Positions 1-8,918 of a stretch of DNA of 64,000 nt are shown here, piece after piece. A program made the position numbers and the translations under genes. Source of the DNA: Mycobacterium sp. ITM-2016-00318 (GTDB lineage: Bacteria; Actinomycetota; Actinomycetes; Mycobacteriales; Mycobacteriaceae); the NCBI RefSeq assembly GCF_002968285.2, contig NZ_CP134400.1, positions 4,340,001-4,404,000 on the forward strand. Reading direction: 5' to 3'. Each line of letters begins with the position of its first letter. Positions within the stretch are counted from its first letter, which is position 1. The notes beneath the pieces are model-generated. The model had not been told where the DNA came from. It did not search any database and worked only from the letters and a program-made list of their open reading frames with translations.

Positions 1-154
1 GCTCTACGCCGAGCTGAATCTCGACGACGCCGACGACGACGCGCTGCTCGACGCCATGGTCACCCATCCGATCCTGATCGAGCGACCGTTCGTCGTCACT
101 CCACGAGGCACCCGGCTGGCCAGGCCGCTCGACTCCGTTCGCGAGATTCTGTGA
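1..154 (+). CDS. arsC: Arsenate reductase, glutaredoxin/ArsC-Spx type (3' end only)
   Basis: The window opens inside this gene. Frame 2 reads an unbroken C-terminus of about 50 residues ending at TGA 152-154. The stretch HPILIERPFVV followed by a PRG-type loop and a short tail is characteristic of the ArsC/Spx thioredoxin-fold family, in which it follows the substrate-binding arginines. The catalytic cysteine would lie upstream of the window and cannot be checked. The stop overlaps the GTG of the next gene (GTGA), so the two are probably translationally coupled. ArsC of this family reduces arsenate with glutaredoxin-type thiols. In mycobacteria the name is by homology, and many copies beside lpqT are not in arsenic operons. 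An unrelated LMW-phosphatase-type ArsC lies at the other end of the window. Confidence 0.75.
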   Translation, partial: LYAELNLDDADDDALLDAMVTHPILIERPFVVTPRGTRLARPLDSVREIL

Positions 155-855
155 CGCGTCACCGCGCACGCGAGGAGCGAAAAAGGCACCGCGCACGCGA
201 GGAGCAGAAAAGTACCCGCATAGCGGCGATCTTCGCGTTGCTGTCCATCGCCGCCGCGGGCTGCGGCGCGCAGTCCGCCGACTACACCTCGGTGTTGACC
301 ACCACCACGAGCGCCAAGCCGACCGAGACCGAGACGCCGGTCCCGATCGCGCAGTACCTGGAGAGCGCGGGGGTTATCGGAAAACCCGTCGCGGCTGACA
401 AGCTGACCGACCTCGTCATCACCCTGCCGCGGCCTAAAGGCTGGGAGCCGTACAGCAATCCGCGGTTCGCACCGGGCACCCGCGTCATCGCCAAGGGCGA
501 CACCTACCCCACCGCGATGTTAATGGTCTTCCAGCTGACCGGCGGGGACTTCGACGCGAAGAAGGCCATCGAACACGGCAACGCCGACGCCAAGCTGTCG
601 CAGAACTTCAAGGAGCTCAACGCGTCGCTCGATGACTTCAAGGGCTTCCCGTCCTCGATGATCGAGGGCAGTTACGACCTCAACGGCAGGCGAATGCATT
701 CCTACAACCGCGTCGTCCTGGCGACCGGAGGGCCGCCGGCCAAACTGCGCTATCTGGTGCAACTCACCGTGACCGGCTACGCCGAAAAGGCGCAGGCCGA
801 TGCGCCCGACATCGAGTCGATCATCGGCGGGTTCAACGTCGCCCCCAAGAAGTAG
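151..855 (+). CDS. lpqT: LpqT-like lipoprotein (LpqN/LpqT family)
   Basis: A 234-residue putative cell-envelope lipoprotein. A hydrophobic segment at residues 24-37 ends in a lipobox (AAGC) with the acylated Cys at 38. A Ser/Thr/Pro-rich linker follows, then the LpqN/LpqT domain with YLESAGV, LTDL and FPSSMIEGSYDLNGRR motifs, as I remember them in M. tuberculosis LpqT (Rv1016c). GTG 151 overlaps the arsC stop and is the only usable start before the signal peptide core. The n-region is odd: it contains two tandem copies of RHRAREE(R/Q)K encoded by a 27-bp direct repeat. The position next to rplY and pth matches the M. tuberculosis order. The molecular role of the family is unknown. Confidence 0.88.
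   Translation: MTRHRAREERKRHRAREEQKSTRIAAIFALLSIAAAGCGAQSADYTSVLTTTTSAKPTETETPVPIAQYLESAGVIGKPVAADKLTDLVITLPRPKGWEPYSNPRFAPGTRVIAKGDTYPTAMLMVFQLTGGDFDAKKAIEHGNADAKLSQNFKELNASLDDFKGFPSSMIEGSYDLNGRRMHSYNRVVLATGGPPAKLRYLVQLTVTGYAEKAQADAPDIESIIGGFNVAPKK
160..205 (+). repeat. 27-bp-period tandem repeat inside the lpqT signal peptide
   Basis: The 19-mer CACCGCGCACGCGAGGAGC occurs at 160-178 and again at 187-205, a period of 27 nt or exactly nine codons, so the frame is kept. A 16-bp core of it recurs inverted at 23974-23989, and a shorter relative (GCGCGAGGAGC) lies at 864-874, directly after lpqT. This looks like a dispersed short intergenic word that has entered the start of a coding region. Confidence 0.7.
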
Positions 856-905
856 CCGGCGCCGCGCGAGGAGCCGACAAGGCGCAGCCGGTTAGGGTGG
901 CCGTC

Positions 906-1772
906 ATGAGTGGATGGACTGCCGCCGACCTGCCCTCGTTCACCGGCCGCACCGTCGTCGTCACCGGCGCCAACAGCGGGCTCGGCGAAATCACCGCGCG
1001 CGAGCTGGCCCGGGTCGGGGCCAGGGTGATCCTCGCGGTGCGCAACACCGACAAGGGCGATGCGGCCGCTGCGGGCATGACGGGTGACGTCGAGGTGCGC
1101 AAGCTTGACCTGCAGGATCTCGCGTCGGTGCGCACCTTCGCCGACAGACTCGACGGCGTCGATGTGCTGGTCAATAACGCCGGAATCATGGCTGTGCCGT
1201 ATGCCACGACCGTCGACGGGTTCGAAAGCCAGATCGGCACGAACCACCTCGGCCACTTCGCGCTGACCAACCTTCTGCTGCCGAAGATCACCGACCGGGT
1301 GGTGACGGTGTCGTCGATGCTGCACCTGCTGGGTTACATCAGCCTGAAAGACCTCAACTGGAAGTCTCGGCCGTACCTGGCGTGGCCGGCCTACGGCCAG
1401 TCGAAGTTGGCCAACCTGATGTTCACCAGTGAGCTGCAGCGCCGGCTGACCGCGGCGGGCTCCAGCCTCAAGGCGCACGCGGTGCATCCCGGGTATTCGG
1501 CCACCAACCTGCAGGGTCACAGCGGCAATGCGATCGGCGAGCGGTTCGCGAAGGCGGGCAACCGCCTGGCCACCGACGCCGCATTCGGCGCGCGGCAGAC
1601 GCTCTATGCGGTGTCGGCGGACCTGCCGGGCGACACCTTCGTCGGCCCGCGGTTCGCAATGTGGGGCCCGAGTGGACCCGCGATGCGCAGTCCCCTGGCC
1701 CGCGACGCCACGAAGGCGGCCGCCCTGTGGGAGCTGTCCGAGCAGCTCACGGGCACCGAATTCGCACTGTGA
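906..1772 (+). CDS. Short-chain dehydrogenase/reductase (retinol-dehydrogenase-like)
   Basis: A classical cytosolic SDR of 288 residues. The Rossmann glycine motif TGANSGLG is near residue 18, NNAG near 95, and the catalytic YGQSK (Tyr-x3-Lys) lies downstream of a VSSM serine. Substrate-side loops resemble mycobacterial oxidoreductases annotated as retinol or protochlorophyllide-like; the real substrate is unknown. ATG 906 is preferred over GTG 897, which lies only three codons upstream. The gene sits between lpqT and rplY on the same strand and is not part of the M. tuberculosis gene order here as I remember it, so it is probably a lineage-specific insertion. A copy of the GCGCGAGGAGC word lies just upstream. 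Confidence 0.85.
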   Translation: MSGWTAADLPSFTGRTVVVTGANSGLGEITARELARVGARVILAVRNTDKGDAAAAGMTGDVEVRKLDLQDLASVRTFADRLDGVDVLVNNAGIMAVPYATTVDGFESQIGTNHLGHFALTNLLLPKITDRVVTVSSMLHLLGYISLKDLNWKSRPYLAWPAYGQSKLANLMFTSELQRRLTAAGSSLKAHAVHPGYSATNLQGHSGNAIGERFAKAGNRLATDAAFGARQTLYAVSADLPGDTFVGPRFAMWGPSGPAMRSPLARDATKAAALWELSEQLTGTEFAL

Positions 1773-1810
1773 GGCCCTGATCGGATAACCTGTGCGGGCG
1801 TCACGGCGAG

Positions 1811-1826
1811 GGTGGCACGTGCCACC
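1811..1826. promoter_or_regulatory. Perfect 16-bp palindrome in the rplY leader
   Basis: GGTGGCACGTGCCACC is a perfect palindrome between the SDR stop (1772) and the rplY start (1906). It has no T-run, so it is not a classical terminator. It could be a repressor site or a short RNA hairpin in the rplY leader. No family was recognised. Confidence 0.45.
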
Positions 1827-1905
1827 GTTATCGACGGGATTCCGCAATACGTAGTTGCGACCCTGCCGCGGACGAGGACTGACCGGCACAAGAGGAGCAA
1901 CACGC

Positions 1906-2598
1906 ATGGCCAAGACTGCGGCTCGCAGCGAGAACAAACTGACGGCATCGGTACGCCAGGAGACCGGCAAGGGTGCATCGCGCCGCGCGCGCCGCGCCGG
2001 CCAGGTCCCCGCCGTGCTGTACGGCCACGGCGCCGACCCCCAGCACCTGCTGCTGTCGGGTCGCGACTTCGCCGCCGTGCTCAGGCACACCGGCACCAAC
2101 GCCGTGCTGACCCTCGACATCGAGGGCAACGAGCAGCTTGCGCTGACCAAGTCTTTGGAGATCCACCCGATCCGGCGCAACATCCAGCACGCCGACCTGC
2201 TCGTCGTCCGCCGCGGTGAGAAGGTGACCGTCGAGGTCAACGTGATCGTCGAGGGTGAAGCGATCCCGGGCACGCTCGTCACCCAGGACACCAACACCAT
2301 CGAGATCGAGTCCGACGTCCAGGCCATCCCCGACCAGCTGACCGTGTCGGTCGAGGGCGCCGACATCGGCACCCAGTTCACCGCGGGGTCGATCACCCTG
2401 CCCGGCGGCGTCTCGCTGATCTCCGATCCGGAGATGCTCGTCGTCAACGTCGTCGCCGCACCGACCGAGGAAGATCTCGAGGCCGAGGGTGCAGGCGAGG
2501 CCGCCGAAGGCGAAGCCGCAGAGGTCGTCGAGGGCGAAGAGGGTGCCGACGGCGAGGCGGGCGAGGGCGGCGACGCCGCCGAAGAATCCTCCGAATAG
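1906..2598 (+). CDS. rplY: 50S ribosomal protein L25/general stress protein Ctc
   Basis: A 230-residue long-form L25 (CTC/TL5 type) that binds 5S rRNA in the large subunit. The N-terminal L25 domain covers roughly residues 1-95, with [17 protein letters not shown] at the RNA-contacting end; a second beta domain follows to about 185. The C-terminal ~45 residues are a Glu/Ala/Gly-rich acidic tail, common in actinobacterial L25. ATG 1906 is chosen because AGGAG lies 8-12 nt upstream and the protein starts [12 protein letters not shown]; an open extension to 1855 has no protein-like content. The stop is 18 bp before pth, the usual pairing, so the two are probably co-transcribed. Confidence 0.96.
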   Translation: MAKTAARSENKLTASVRQETGKGASRRARRAGQVPAVLYGHGADPQHLLLSGRDFAAVLRHTGTNAVLTLDIEGNEQLALTKSLEIHPIRRNIQHADLLVVRRGEKVTVEVNVIVEGEAIPGTLVTQDTNTIEIESDVQAIPDQLTVSVEGADIGTQFTAGSITLPGGVSLISDPEMLVVNVVAAPTEEDLEAEGAGEAAEGEAAEVVEGEEGADGEAGEGGDAAEESSE

Positions 2599-2616
2599 CC
2601 GGAGACTCTTCACCAC

Positions 2617-3195
2617 ATGGCCGAGCCACTCTTGGTGGTGGGCCTCGGCAATCCCGGGCCCAACTACGCCACGACGCGGCACAACCTCGGCTTCATGGTC
2701 GCCGACATACTCGCCGACCGGATGGGCTCGACGTTCAAGGTGCACAAGAAGTCCGGTGCCAAGGTCGTCACCGGCAGGCTCGCGGGCCGGGCGGTAGTGC
2801 TGGCCAAACCCCGGGTGTACATGAACGAGTCGGGCCGCCAGGTCGGGCCGTTGGCCAAGTTCTACTCGGTGCCCCCTGCCGACGTGGTGGTCATCCACGA
2901 TGAGCTCGACATCGACTTCGGCAGGATTCGGTTGAAGTTCGGTGGCGGCGTCGCGGGCCACAACGGCTTGCGGTCGGTGGCTTCGGCGTTGAGCAGCAAC
3001 GATTTTCAGCGCGTGCGGATTGGTATCGGACGTCCGCCCGGCCACAAGTCGGGAGCGTCGTTCGTGCTGGAGAACTTCGCCAAGGTCGAGCGCCACGAGG
3101 TGCCGGTGCTCTGCGAGCAGGCCGCCGACGCTACGGAGTTGCTCGTCGCGCAGGGCCTCGAGCCGGCCCAGAACACCGTGCACGCCTGGGATTAG
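2617..3195 (+). CDS. pth: Peptidyl-tRNA hydrolase
   Basis: A 192-residue Pth that releases peptides from prematurely dissociated peptidyl-tRNA, allowing tRNA recycling in the cytosol. [18 protein letters not shown] at residues 7-24 contains the catalytic His and the conserved Asn. MNESG near 69 and the IHDELD and [12 protein letters not shown] segments complete the active-site signature, and the length matches the bacterial family. It follows rplY by 18 bp. It ends convergently with the ABC permease gene across an 81-bp spacer. Confidence 0.97.
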   Translation: MAEPLLVVGLGNPGPNYATTRHNLGFMVADILADRMGSTFKVHKKSGAKVVTGRLAGRAVVLAKPRVYMNESGRQVGPLAKFYSVPPADVVVIHDELDIDFGRIRLKFGGGVAGHNGLRSVASALSSNDFQRVRIGIGRPPGHKSGASFVLENFAKVERHEVPVLCEQAADATELLVAQGLEPAQNTVHAWD

Positions 3196-3276
3196 CTCCT
3201 ACCGCGAAATGGCATTCCAGCAGAGAAAGTGCGAGAGCGGGCAAGCGTGGCTGCAGTCTCGCGGAGTGTGGACGCG
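3196..3276. repeat. Intergenic element between convergent genes with a short inverted repeat
   Basis: The spacer between pth and the ABC permease contains CCGCGA at 3202-3207 and TCGCGG at 3259-3264, a 6-bp inverted repeat around a purine-rich centre. It may be a bidirectional terminator region or a degenerate member of a dispersed mycobacterial intergenic repeat. Family membership is only an impression. Confidence 0.3.
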
Positions 3277-4125
3277 CTAGTTCTCGGTGCGACGCGCGTA
3301 GGCGCGCAATGCGACCGGTGCGAATATCGCCGTCAGCGCGAGCGAGTACAGGATGGTGGCGAGCACGGGGTGGTGCAGCGGCAGCTGCGCATCCGGCGGT
3401 GCGGCCGGACCGTTACCCCACAGTTCGCGCATCGCCTGTGCCAGCGATGACACCGGGTTCCATTCGGCGATGACGCGCAGCCAGTGCTGCATCGGCTCCG
3501 TCGGTGCAAAGGTGTTGGCCAGGAACGTGATCGGGAAGAGCACGGTGAACATCACGCCGTTGACCGCCTCGACCGAGCGCATCAGCGAGCCGATCAAAAT
3601 GCCGAACCAGATCATGCCGAACCCGAATACCAGGATCAGCCCGAATGCCAACACCGCTTCTGCAACGCTTCCCCGGATCCGCCAGCCGATGCACAGGCCC
3701 GTCACCGCCATCACCACGACACCGATCGACGAGTGCAGCAGGCTCGCGACGCTGCGCCCGATGAGCACCGCTGACCGCCTGATCGGTAACGAGCGGAAGC
3801 GATCGATGATGCCTTTCTCGATGTCGGCGGTGATCCCTGTCGATACGACGAAGGCGGTGAAGACGATGGTCTGGGCCTGGATCCCGGGCAGCAGGAACTC
3901 GCGGTAGGACGCGCTACCCCTTGTCGCGATCGACGCACCGAACACGAAGGCGAACAGCAGCACGAACATGATCGGCTGCACCGTCACGTCGCTCAGCATC
4001 TCCGGCATCCGCTTGGTGTGAGTCATGTTGCGTTTGACCATGATCCACGACTGCTCGAGGATATTGGTCGGTCGGATCTGCGGCCTGTTCGATGTGGTGC
4101 TCGACTGTGGCACCGTGACGGTCAT
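3277..4125 (-). CDS. ABC-2 type transporter permease (DrrB/DrrC-like)
   Basis: A 282-residue integral membrane protein of the ABC-2 family. A short cytoplasmic N-terminus precedes about six predicted membrane segments, including VQPIMFVLLFAFVFGA, a VFTAFVVSTGI segment and a C-terminal ILYSLALTAIFAPVALRAY. The FRSLPI loop after the second segment is typical of daunorubicin-resistance-type permeases. Its ATG overlaps the stop of the ATPase gene by 4 nt (ATGA), so the pair forms one exporter. Substrates of this group are drugs or lipids and cannot be inferred. The pair lies between pth and the pks16-like gene, which are adjacent in M. tuberculosis. Confidence 0.9.
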   Translation of the reverse strand: MTVTVPQSSTTSNRPQIRPTNILEQSWIMVKRNMTHTKRMPEMLSDVTVQPIMFVLLFAFVFGASIATRGSASYREFLLPGIQAQTIVFTAFVVSTGITADIEKGIIDRFRSLPIRRSAVLIGRSVASLLHSSIGVVVMAVTGLCIGWRIRGSVAEAVLAFGLILVFGFGMIWFGILIGSLMRSVEAVNGVMFTVLFPITFLANTFAPTEPMQHWLRVIAEWNPVSSLAQAMRELWGNGPAAPPDAQLPLHHPVLATILYSLALTAIFAPVALRAYARRTEN

Positions 4126-5090
4126 GCGCCCTTCTCCTCGGCTTGGTCGGCGTCGGCCCGGTGGCCGGTGAGCGAGAGGAACACGTCGTCAAGACTCGGC
4201 CGGGACAGGCCGATGTCGTCGACTTCGATCGCGCTGTCCTGCAGCCAACCGGCCACCCGGGTCAGCTCGGCGATGCCGGTGGCCGACGCGGTGAGCTGCC
4301 GCGCACCGACGTCGACGTGCACATCGGCGCCGGTACGGCCGAGCAGTTCGCGCGCTGCAGGCAGGTCGGCGGCATGCGAAACGGTGACGAGCAGGCTGGC
4401 CGTGCCTGCCTGCTGCTTGAGCTGGAGCGGCGTGCCGTGGGCGATGATCCGGCCGTGGTCGATGACCACGATGTCGTCGGCCAATTGGTCGGCCTCTTCG
4501 AGGTATTGGGTGGTCAGCAGCAGCGTGGTGCCCTGTGCCACGAGCCCGCGCAGCATCTCCCACAGATCGCTGCGGCTGCGCGGGTCCAGACCGGTCGTCG
4601 GCTCGTCGAGGAAGAGCACCGGCGGCGAGGCGATGAGGCTGACGGCGAGGTCGAGCCGCCTGCGCATCCCACCCGAGTACGACCGCACCGGCCGGTCAGC
4701 GGCGTCGGCGATCGAGAACTGTTCCAGCAGTTCATCTGCCAGCCGGTTGAGCTCTCGTCGGGCGATGCCGTACAGGCCGCCGATCATTCGGATGTTCTCG
4801 CGCCCGGTCAACAGTTCGTCGACGGTGGCGACCTGGCCCGTCAGGCCCATGTGGCGGCGCACCATGTCGGGTTCGTCGCGGACGTCGTAGCCGGCGACCC
4901 GGGCGGTGCCGCTGGTCGGTACCGACAGCGTCGTCATCATCCGGACCGTGGTGGTCTTGCCCGCCCCGTTGGGGCCGAGCAGCCCGAGCACGGTTCCAGG
5001 AGCCACGGAAAAGCTGACGCCGTCGACGGCGGTGTTGTCGCCGAACCTCTTCACCAGATCGACGGCTTCGATGGCGGAAGGAGAAGGCAT
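4122..5090 (-). CDS. ABC transporter ATP-binding protein (DrrA-like)
   Basis: A 322-residue ATPase that would power the permease encoded directly downstream. Walker A is LLGPNGAGKTT, the ABC signature YSGGMRRRLDLA, and Walker B VLFLDEPTTGLD; a D-loop and switch His follow in QGTTLLLTTQYLEEAD. The C-terminal ~80 residues are the DrrA-type extension. ATG 5090 (MPSPSAIEA) is chosen because an upstream open stretch to 5147 lacks family sequence and the ATP-binding domain begins about 10 residues in. The operon is ATPase first, permease second with a 4-nt overlap. Confidence 0.92.
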   Translation of the reverse strand: MPSPSAIEAVDLVKRFGDNTAVDGVSFSVAPGTVLGLLGPNGAGKTTTVRMMTTLSVPTSGTARVAGYDVRDEPDMVRRHMGLTGQVATVDELLTGRENIRMIGGLYGIARRELNRLADELLEQFSIADAADRPVRSYSGGMRRRLDLAVSLIASPPVLFLDEPTTGLDPRSRSDLWEMLRGLVAQGTTLLLTTQYLEEADQLADDIVVIDHGRIIAHGTPLQLKQQAGTASLLVTVSHAADLPAARELLGRTGADVHVDVGARQLTASATGIAELTRVAGWLQDSAIEVDDIGLSRPSLDDVFLSLTGHRADADQAEEKGA

Positions 5091-5192
5091 GACACCCACC
5101 GTATCGGCGGCCGTCGACACCTCGTTACCCCGCGACGATCCGCGCAATGCCGCCGGATAGCGGCGTGTCGGACGCAGACAACGCCGGCGGAA

Positions 5193-6827
5193 TTAGGTGA
5201 CCAGTGCGACGGAGTTCGCGCGGCGCAGCTTGCCCGACGGTGTCTTCGGAATCGTGCCCGGGCCCAGCACCACGACGTTGCGCGGCCGCACGTCGACCTC
5301 GGCGACCACCTCGTGGGCCACCTGACGCTCGATGCGGTGCACGGCGTCGGGGTCCTCCCACGCGTTGGACTCCACGGCGACGGCGAACGTCTCCCTGGCG
5401 TGCCCGGCGTCGAGCCGCACCGCGACCGCGCAGCCGGGGCGAACGCCTTCGACGCGGCTTGCCGCCCGCTCGATGTCGGTCGGGTAGATGTTGCGCCCGG
5501 CCATGATGATGACGTCCTTCACGCGACCGCAGACCACGATATGTCCGTCGTCGGTGATGTAGCCGAGGTCGCCGGTGTCATACCAGCCGTGCTCGTCCTG
5601 AGCCGGGATGAAACCGCCCATGGTGATGTAGCCGGGGGTGACGGGCTCGCCGCGCAACTCGATGATGCCGACGCCGCGGGAGGGCATGACATTGCCCTGC
5701 TCGTCGATGATGCGTGCCTCGAGGCCTTCCAGCAGCGGGCCGAGGGTGGCTAGCCTGCGGGTGTTGCCCTTCGTCGCGGGCACCGCGCGCCGCAGAGCGG
5801 CAAGCAGATCGGCGTCGACCTCGTCGACCACCAGGCCGGCGTTGCACGGCGAGAAGGACACCGCCAGCGTCGTCTCGGCCATGCCGTAGGCGGGCAGGAT
5901 CGCACCCGGCGTCAGGCCGAACGGCTTACCCGCGTCGAGCAGATCCTCGACGTCCGCGGGTTCGACGGGCTCGGCGCCCGAGAGCGCGAACCGCAGCGTC
6001 GACAGATCGAACTCGCCGGGCTTGGCCTGCCGCCGCAGCCGCTTGGCCAGTAGCGCGTACGCGAAGTTCGGCGCCGCGGTCATCGTGCCCTTGTACTTGT
6101 CGATCAGCCGCGCCCACAGCAGGGTGTCGCGCAGGAAGTCCATCGGCGTGACCTTGACCAGCTCGGCGCCGAAGTACATCGGAATCGTCAGGAAGCCGAC
6201 CATGCCCATGTCGTGGAAGCACGGCAGCCAGCTGACCATGACGTCCTTTTCGACGTCGTACTCGGCGCCGATGAACATGGCTTCGGCGTTGGAGTAGATG
6301 TTGCGGTGGGTGATCTGCACGGCCTTCGGCGAGCCGGTGGAGCCCGACGTCAGCTGCATCAGCGCCAGGTCGTCCTCGTCGACGTCGATCGGATCGATCG
6401 GGTCGGACGCCAGCAGCTCGGGAACGGTCAGAACCTCGATGCCGTGCTCCTCGAGCACGGGCACGGCGACCATGAACGGCTCGGAGACGATGACGGCCTT
6501 GGCCTCGATCATCTGCACGACGTTCATGGTGTCTTCGGCCCAGACCACAAGGTCGGTGCGCGGAGTGGGCTGGTGCAGCATGGTCAGGCTGGCGCCGCGC
6601 ATCCACAGGCCCTGAGCGGTCGGCGCGATCTCCACCGGGAAGCCGGCGAGCACGCCGACGGCGTCGCCATGACCGATGCCCGCGGCGGCGAGGCCACCCG
6701 CGATCTGGCGGGCGCGCTCGTGCACCTCGCCCCAGGTGTGACGGACGGGTTCGTGGGGTTCACCGGTCACCATGCCCGTAGTGGCGTTACGGGCACTGCG
6801 GTACATCTTCTCGGTGAATCTGCTCAC
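5193..6827 (-). CDS. pks16: Long-chain fatty acyl-AMP/acyl-CoA ligase (Pks16-like, FadD family)
   Basis: A 544-residue adenylate-forming enzyme, the same length I remember for M. tuberculosis Rv1013 (annotated Pks16 although it is not a polyketide synthase). The ATP-binding P-loop is [17 protein letters not shown], followed by the YGMAET adenine motif, [11 protein letters not shown] and the C-terminal lysine region TPSGKLRR. It would activate a fatty acid as acyl-AMP, and whether CoA or a carrier protein accepts the acyl chain cannot be decided here. The GTG start has GAGGAGG seven bases upstream. The gene stands alone, with 250 bp of non-coding DNA upstream in which I saw nothing distinctive. 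Confidence 0.88.
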   Translation of the reverse strand: MSRFTEKMYRSARNATTGMVTGEPHEPVRHTWGEVHERARQIAGGLAAAGIGHGDAVGVLAGFPVEIAPTAQGLWMRGASLTMLHQPTPRTDLVVWAEDTMNVVQMIEAKAVIVSEPFMVAVPVLEEHGIEVLTVPELLASDPIDPIDVDEDDLALMQLTSGSTGSPKAVQITHRNIYSNAEAMFIGAEYDVEKDVMVSWLPCFHDMGMVGFLTIPMYFGAELVKVTPMDFLRDTLLWARLIDKYKGTMTAAPNFAYALLAKRLRRQAKPGEFDLSTLRFALSGAEPVEPADVEDLLDAGKPFGLTPGAILPAYGMAETTLAVSFSPCNAGLVVDEVDADLLAALRRAVPATKGNTRRLATLGPLLEGLEARIIDEQGNVMPSRGVGIIELRGEPVTPGYITMGGFIPAQDEHGWYDTGDLGYITDDGHIVVCGRVKDVIIMAGRNIYPTDIERAASRVEGVRPGCAVAVRLDAGHARETFAVAVESNAWEDPDAVHRIERQVAHEVVAEVDVRPRNVVVLGPGTIPKTPSGKLRRANSVALVT

Positions 6828-7077
6828 GACAGCCTCCTCGGGGTCACCGCAAATGCCAAGGTTTTATGCTCCACCTGCTGGTAGGCGCCTTCTGGGAGGC
6901 GCGCGCACATTTGGAGCGCGGTTAGGTCTCGATTCGGTGATTCGCTAGGGCGGGACGCCCGCCCACCGGATTTCCCGGCGGCGGTAGCGTCCGCATCTTG
7001 ACCGCTAGTTTTCACCGCTGATCATCTTAGGCAACTCTTAAGTAACTGCCAAACCAATGCAGCGATTGAGGTTCGTG

Positions 7078-8040
7078 TCACACCTGCGGTGTGGGCGCAG
7101 GAACCACCCGCGCGCCCTGAACCGGGCCGCTGGCCACCCGCACAGTGCGGCACACGCCCGCCCCAGCCAGCTCCGCACCGACGTTGACTGCCGACGACGA
7201 CGACCGGCACAGGAACGCGCACGTCGGCCCTGAACCGGACACGACCCCGGCAAGGGCGCCCGCCTCGACACCCGCCCGCAGCGTCCGGCGCAGGCCCGGG
7301 TTGAGGCTCAGCGCCGCGGACTGCAGGTCGTTGCCCAGCAGCGGGGCCAATGCCGCCGCGTCTCCCGACGCAAGGGCGGCAAGCACGGGCTCGGGATCCT
7401 CGAGCGCGGGCGGCAGGGCGCGGTCCTTCGCATCGCGCAGCCGGTCGATCTCGGCGAAGACCGCCGGAGTGGACATGCCACCGTCGGCGAATGCGAGCAC
7501 CCAGTGGAACGTGTTCCTGGCCAGCACGGTCGCCAGTTCCTCGCCGCGGCCGGTACCCAGCGCCGTGCCGCCATGCAGCGCGAACGGCACGTCGCTGCCT
7601 AGCCGGGCGGCCAAGGTGTGCAGGTCGCGGCGCGGCACGCCGAGCTCCCACAGCGAGTTGATGGCGACAAGCACCCCCGCCGCGTCGGCGCTGCCGCCTG
7701 CCATCCCGCCCGCGACCGGGATCGTCTTCTCCACGGTGATCGCCACGTCGGGGGCTCGACCGACGTGTTCGGCCATCAGTTCTGCGGCCCGCCAGGCGAG
7801 GTTGCGCTCGTCGGTGGGCAGCGAGGCCGAGCCCTCCCCCACCATCTCGAGTGACAGCACATCGGCGTTGCGGACGGTGACCTCGTCGAGCAGCGAAACC
7901 GCATGGAAAACAGTGGTCAGCTCGTGATAGCCGTCGTCGCGGCGGTCGCCGACTTCCAGATAGAGGTTGACCTTGCCCGGCACCCGCACGGTCACCGACC
8001 CGGTGGGAACCCACTCGGATGCGATGCTGCCGCCTGCCAC
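7078..8040 (-). CDS. ispE: 4-diphosphocytidyl-2-C-methyl-D-erythritol kinase
   Basis: A 320-residue GHMP kinase of the MEP isoprenoid pathway that phosphorylates CDP-ME. Substrate-binding [12 protein letters not shown] lies near the N-terminus, the ATP loop is [17 protein letters not shown], and GSGPTCAF closes the C-terminal domain. GTG 8040 is the only start codon before the conserved [12 protein letters not shown], although M. tuberculosis IspE seems to start about 10 residues later. In M. tuberculosis ispE follows ksgA in one transcript. Here a plus-strand kinase gene separates them, so ispE must use its own promoter in the 83-bp divergent spacer. Confidence 0.95.
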   Translation of the reverse strand: MAGGSIASEWVPTGSVTVRVPGKVNLYLEVGDRRDDGYHELTTVFHAVSLLDEVTVRNADVLSLEMVGEGSASLPTDERNLAWRAAELMAEHVGRAPDVAITVEKTIPVAGGMAGGSADAAGVLVAINSLWELGVPRRDLHTLAARLGSDVPFALHGGTALGTGRGEELATVLARNTFHWVLAFADGGMSTPAVFAEIDRLRDAKDRALPPALEDPEPVLAALASGDAAALAPLLGNDLQSAALSLNPGLRRTLRAGVEAGALAGVVSGSGPTCAFLCRSSSSAVNVGAELAGAGVCRTVRVASGPVQGARVVPAPTPQV

Positions 8041-8123
8041 GGCACGACATTAGCGCCGAGATGCCGCGCAGAAGAAGTCATGCGAGCAAAAGGCAGGGCG
8101 CTGGGCCGTCCTAGGCTGGGAGC

Positions 8124-8915
8124 GTGCTTCCCGTAGGCGTGGAGTTCGAGGGTTATGTCGTCGACACCACCCTCGGGCGTGGCGGATACGCCGCTGTGTA
8201 CCGGGCACATACCGCCGCCGAGCCGAATCACGCTGTGGCGCTGAAGGTTCTCGACGAGCATCACCGCGGTGACGATCAGATCGCCAAGCTGCGAAAAGAA
8301 TTCGAGTTCGCGCATCAACTCGACCATCCCCACGTCATCACCGTGTACCGGCAGGGCCACGGCTGGCTCACGATGGAGTTGGTCGATGGCGGCACCGCTA
8401 CCCGCCTTATCACCTGGACCGACAAGCTCCGAACACTCGCCCAGATCGCCGATGCGTTGGACTACATCCATCAATGCGGGATCGTGCACTGCGACGTCAA
8501 GCCGACGAATATTCTTGTATCACAGGATTGCTCGCGGTCAGTGCTCATCGACTTCGGCGTCGCGTTCGCGGTCGCCGAGACGGTCGGCTGGCATGCGACA
8601 CGCATCGAGACCTCGCTGCCGTACTCGGCGCCGGAGTTGCTGCGCGGCAGGCCGCCGTCCGCTCTCACCGATCAGTACGCGCTGGCATGCACCGCCGTGG
8701 AGCTGCTGATCGGCCGTCCGCCGTATTCAGCCGAGACGTGGATGGAACTCGTCGACGCACACCTCAGCAGGCCGGTGCCCAGCTACTCGAAGAAGATCCC
8801 TTGGGTGCCACGCCTTTTCGACACGTGGCTGCACAGAGCGTTGGCGAAGCTCCCCGAGAGCCGTTACGACTCTTGTGTGCAACTGATCGAACAGCTCGAT
8901 CGCGCGCTGGGCTAG
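8124..8915 (+). CDS. Small soluble Ser/Thr protein kinase (non-RD)
   Basis: A 263-residue protein made of little more than a Hanks-type kinase domain. The Gly-rich loop is GRGGYAAVY at 18-26, the ATP lysine K41 in VALKVL, the helix-C Glu probably E59, the catalytic loop VHCDVKPTNILV at 121-132, DFG at 143-145 and APE at 169-171. All phosphotransfer residues are present, but the Arg of HRD is Cys123, so it is a non-RD kinase. There is no transmembrane segment and no PASTA or other sensor domain, unlike most mycobacterial Pkn proteins. It is convergent with ksgA (3 bp between stops) and divergent from ispE. Targets are unknown. Confidence 0.9.
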   Translation: MLPVGVEFEGYVVDTTLGRGGYAAVYRAHTAAEPNHAVALKVLDEHHRGDDQIAKLRKEFEFAHQLDHPHVITVYRQGHGWLTMELVDGGTATRLITWTDKLRTLAQIADALDYIHQCGIVHCDVKPTNILVSQDCSRSVLIDFGVAFAVAETVGWHATRIETSLPYSAPELLRGRPPSALTDQYALACTAVELLIGRPPYSAETWMELVDAHLSRPVPSYSKKIPWVPRLFDTWLHRALAKLPESRYDSCVQLIEQLDRALG

Positions 8916-8918
8916 CGG

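Noticed and set aside
1800..1830. T-box riboswitch suggested by GGGTGGCAC before rplY
   Set aside because: The following bases do not give the T-box ACCGCG end, no tRNA-synthetase or amino-acid gene follows, and no specifier stem was recognised; it is better described as a palindrome.
777..2447. A 556-residue minus-strand frame
   Set aside because: It is antisense to the SDR and rplY, both of which have clear family motifs and ribosome-binding sites.
4143..5753. A 536-residue plus-strand frame
   Set aside because: It is antisense to the DrrA-like ATPase and the acyl-AMP ligase and has no domain of its own.
5193..6827. Polyketide synthase, from the traditional name pks16
   Set aside because: The sequence is a single adenylate-forming domain with no ketosynthase, acyltransferase or carrier domain.
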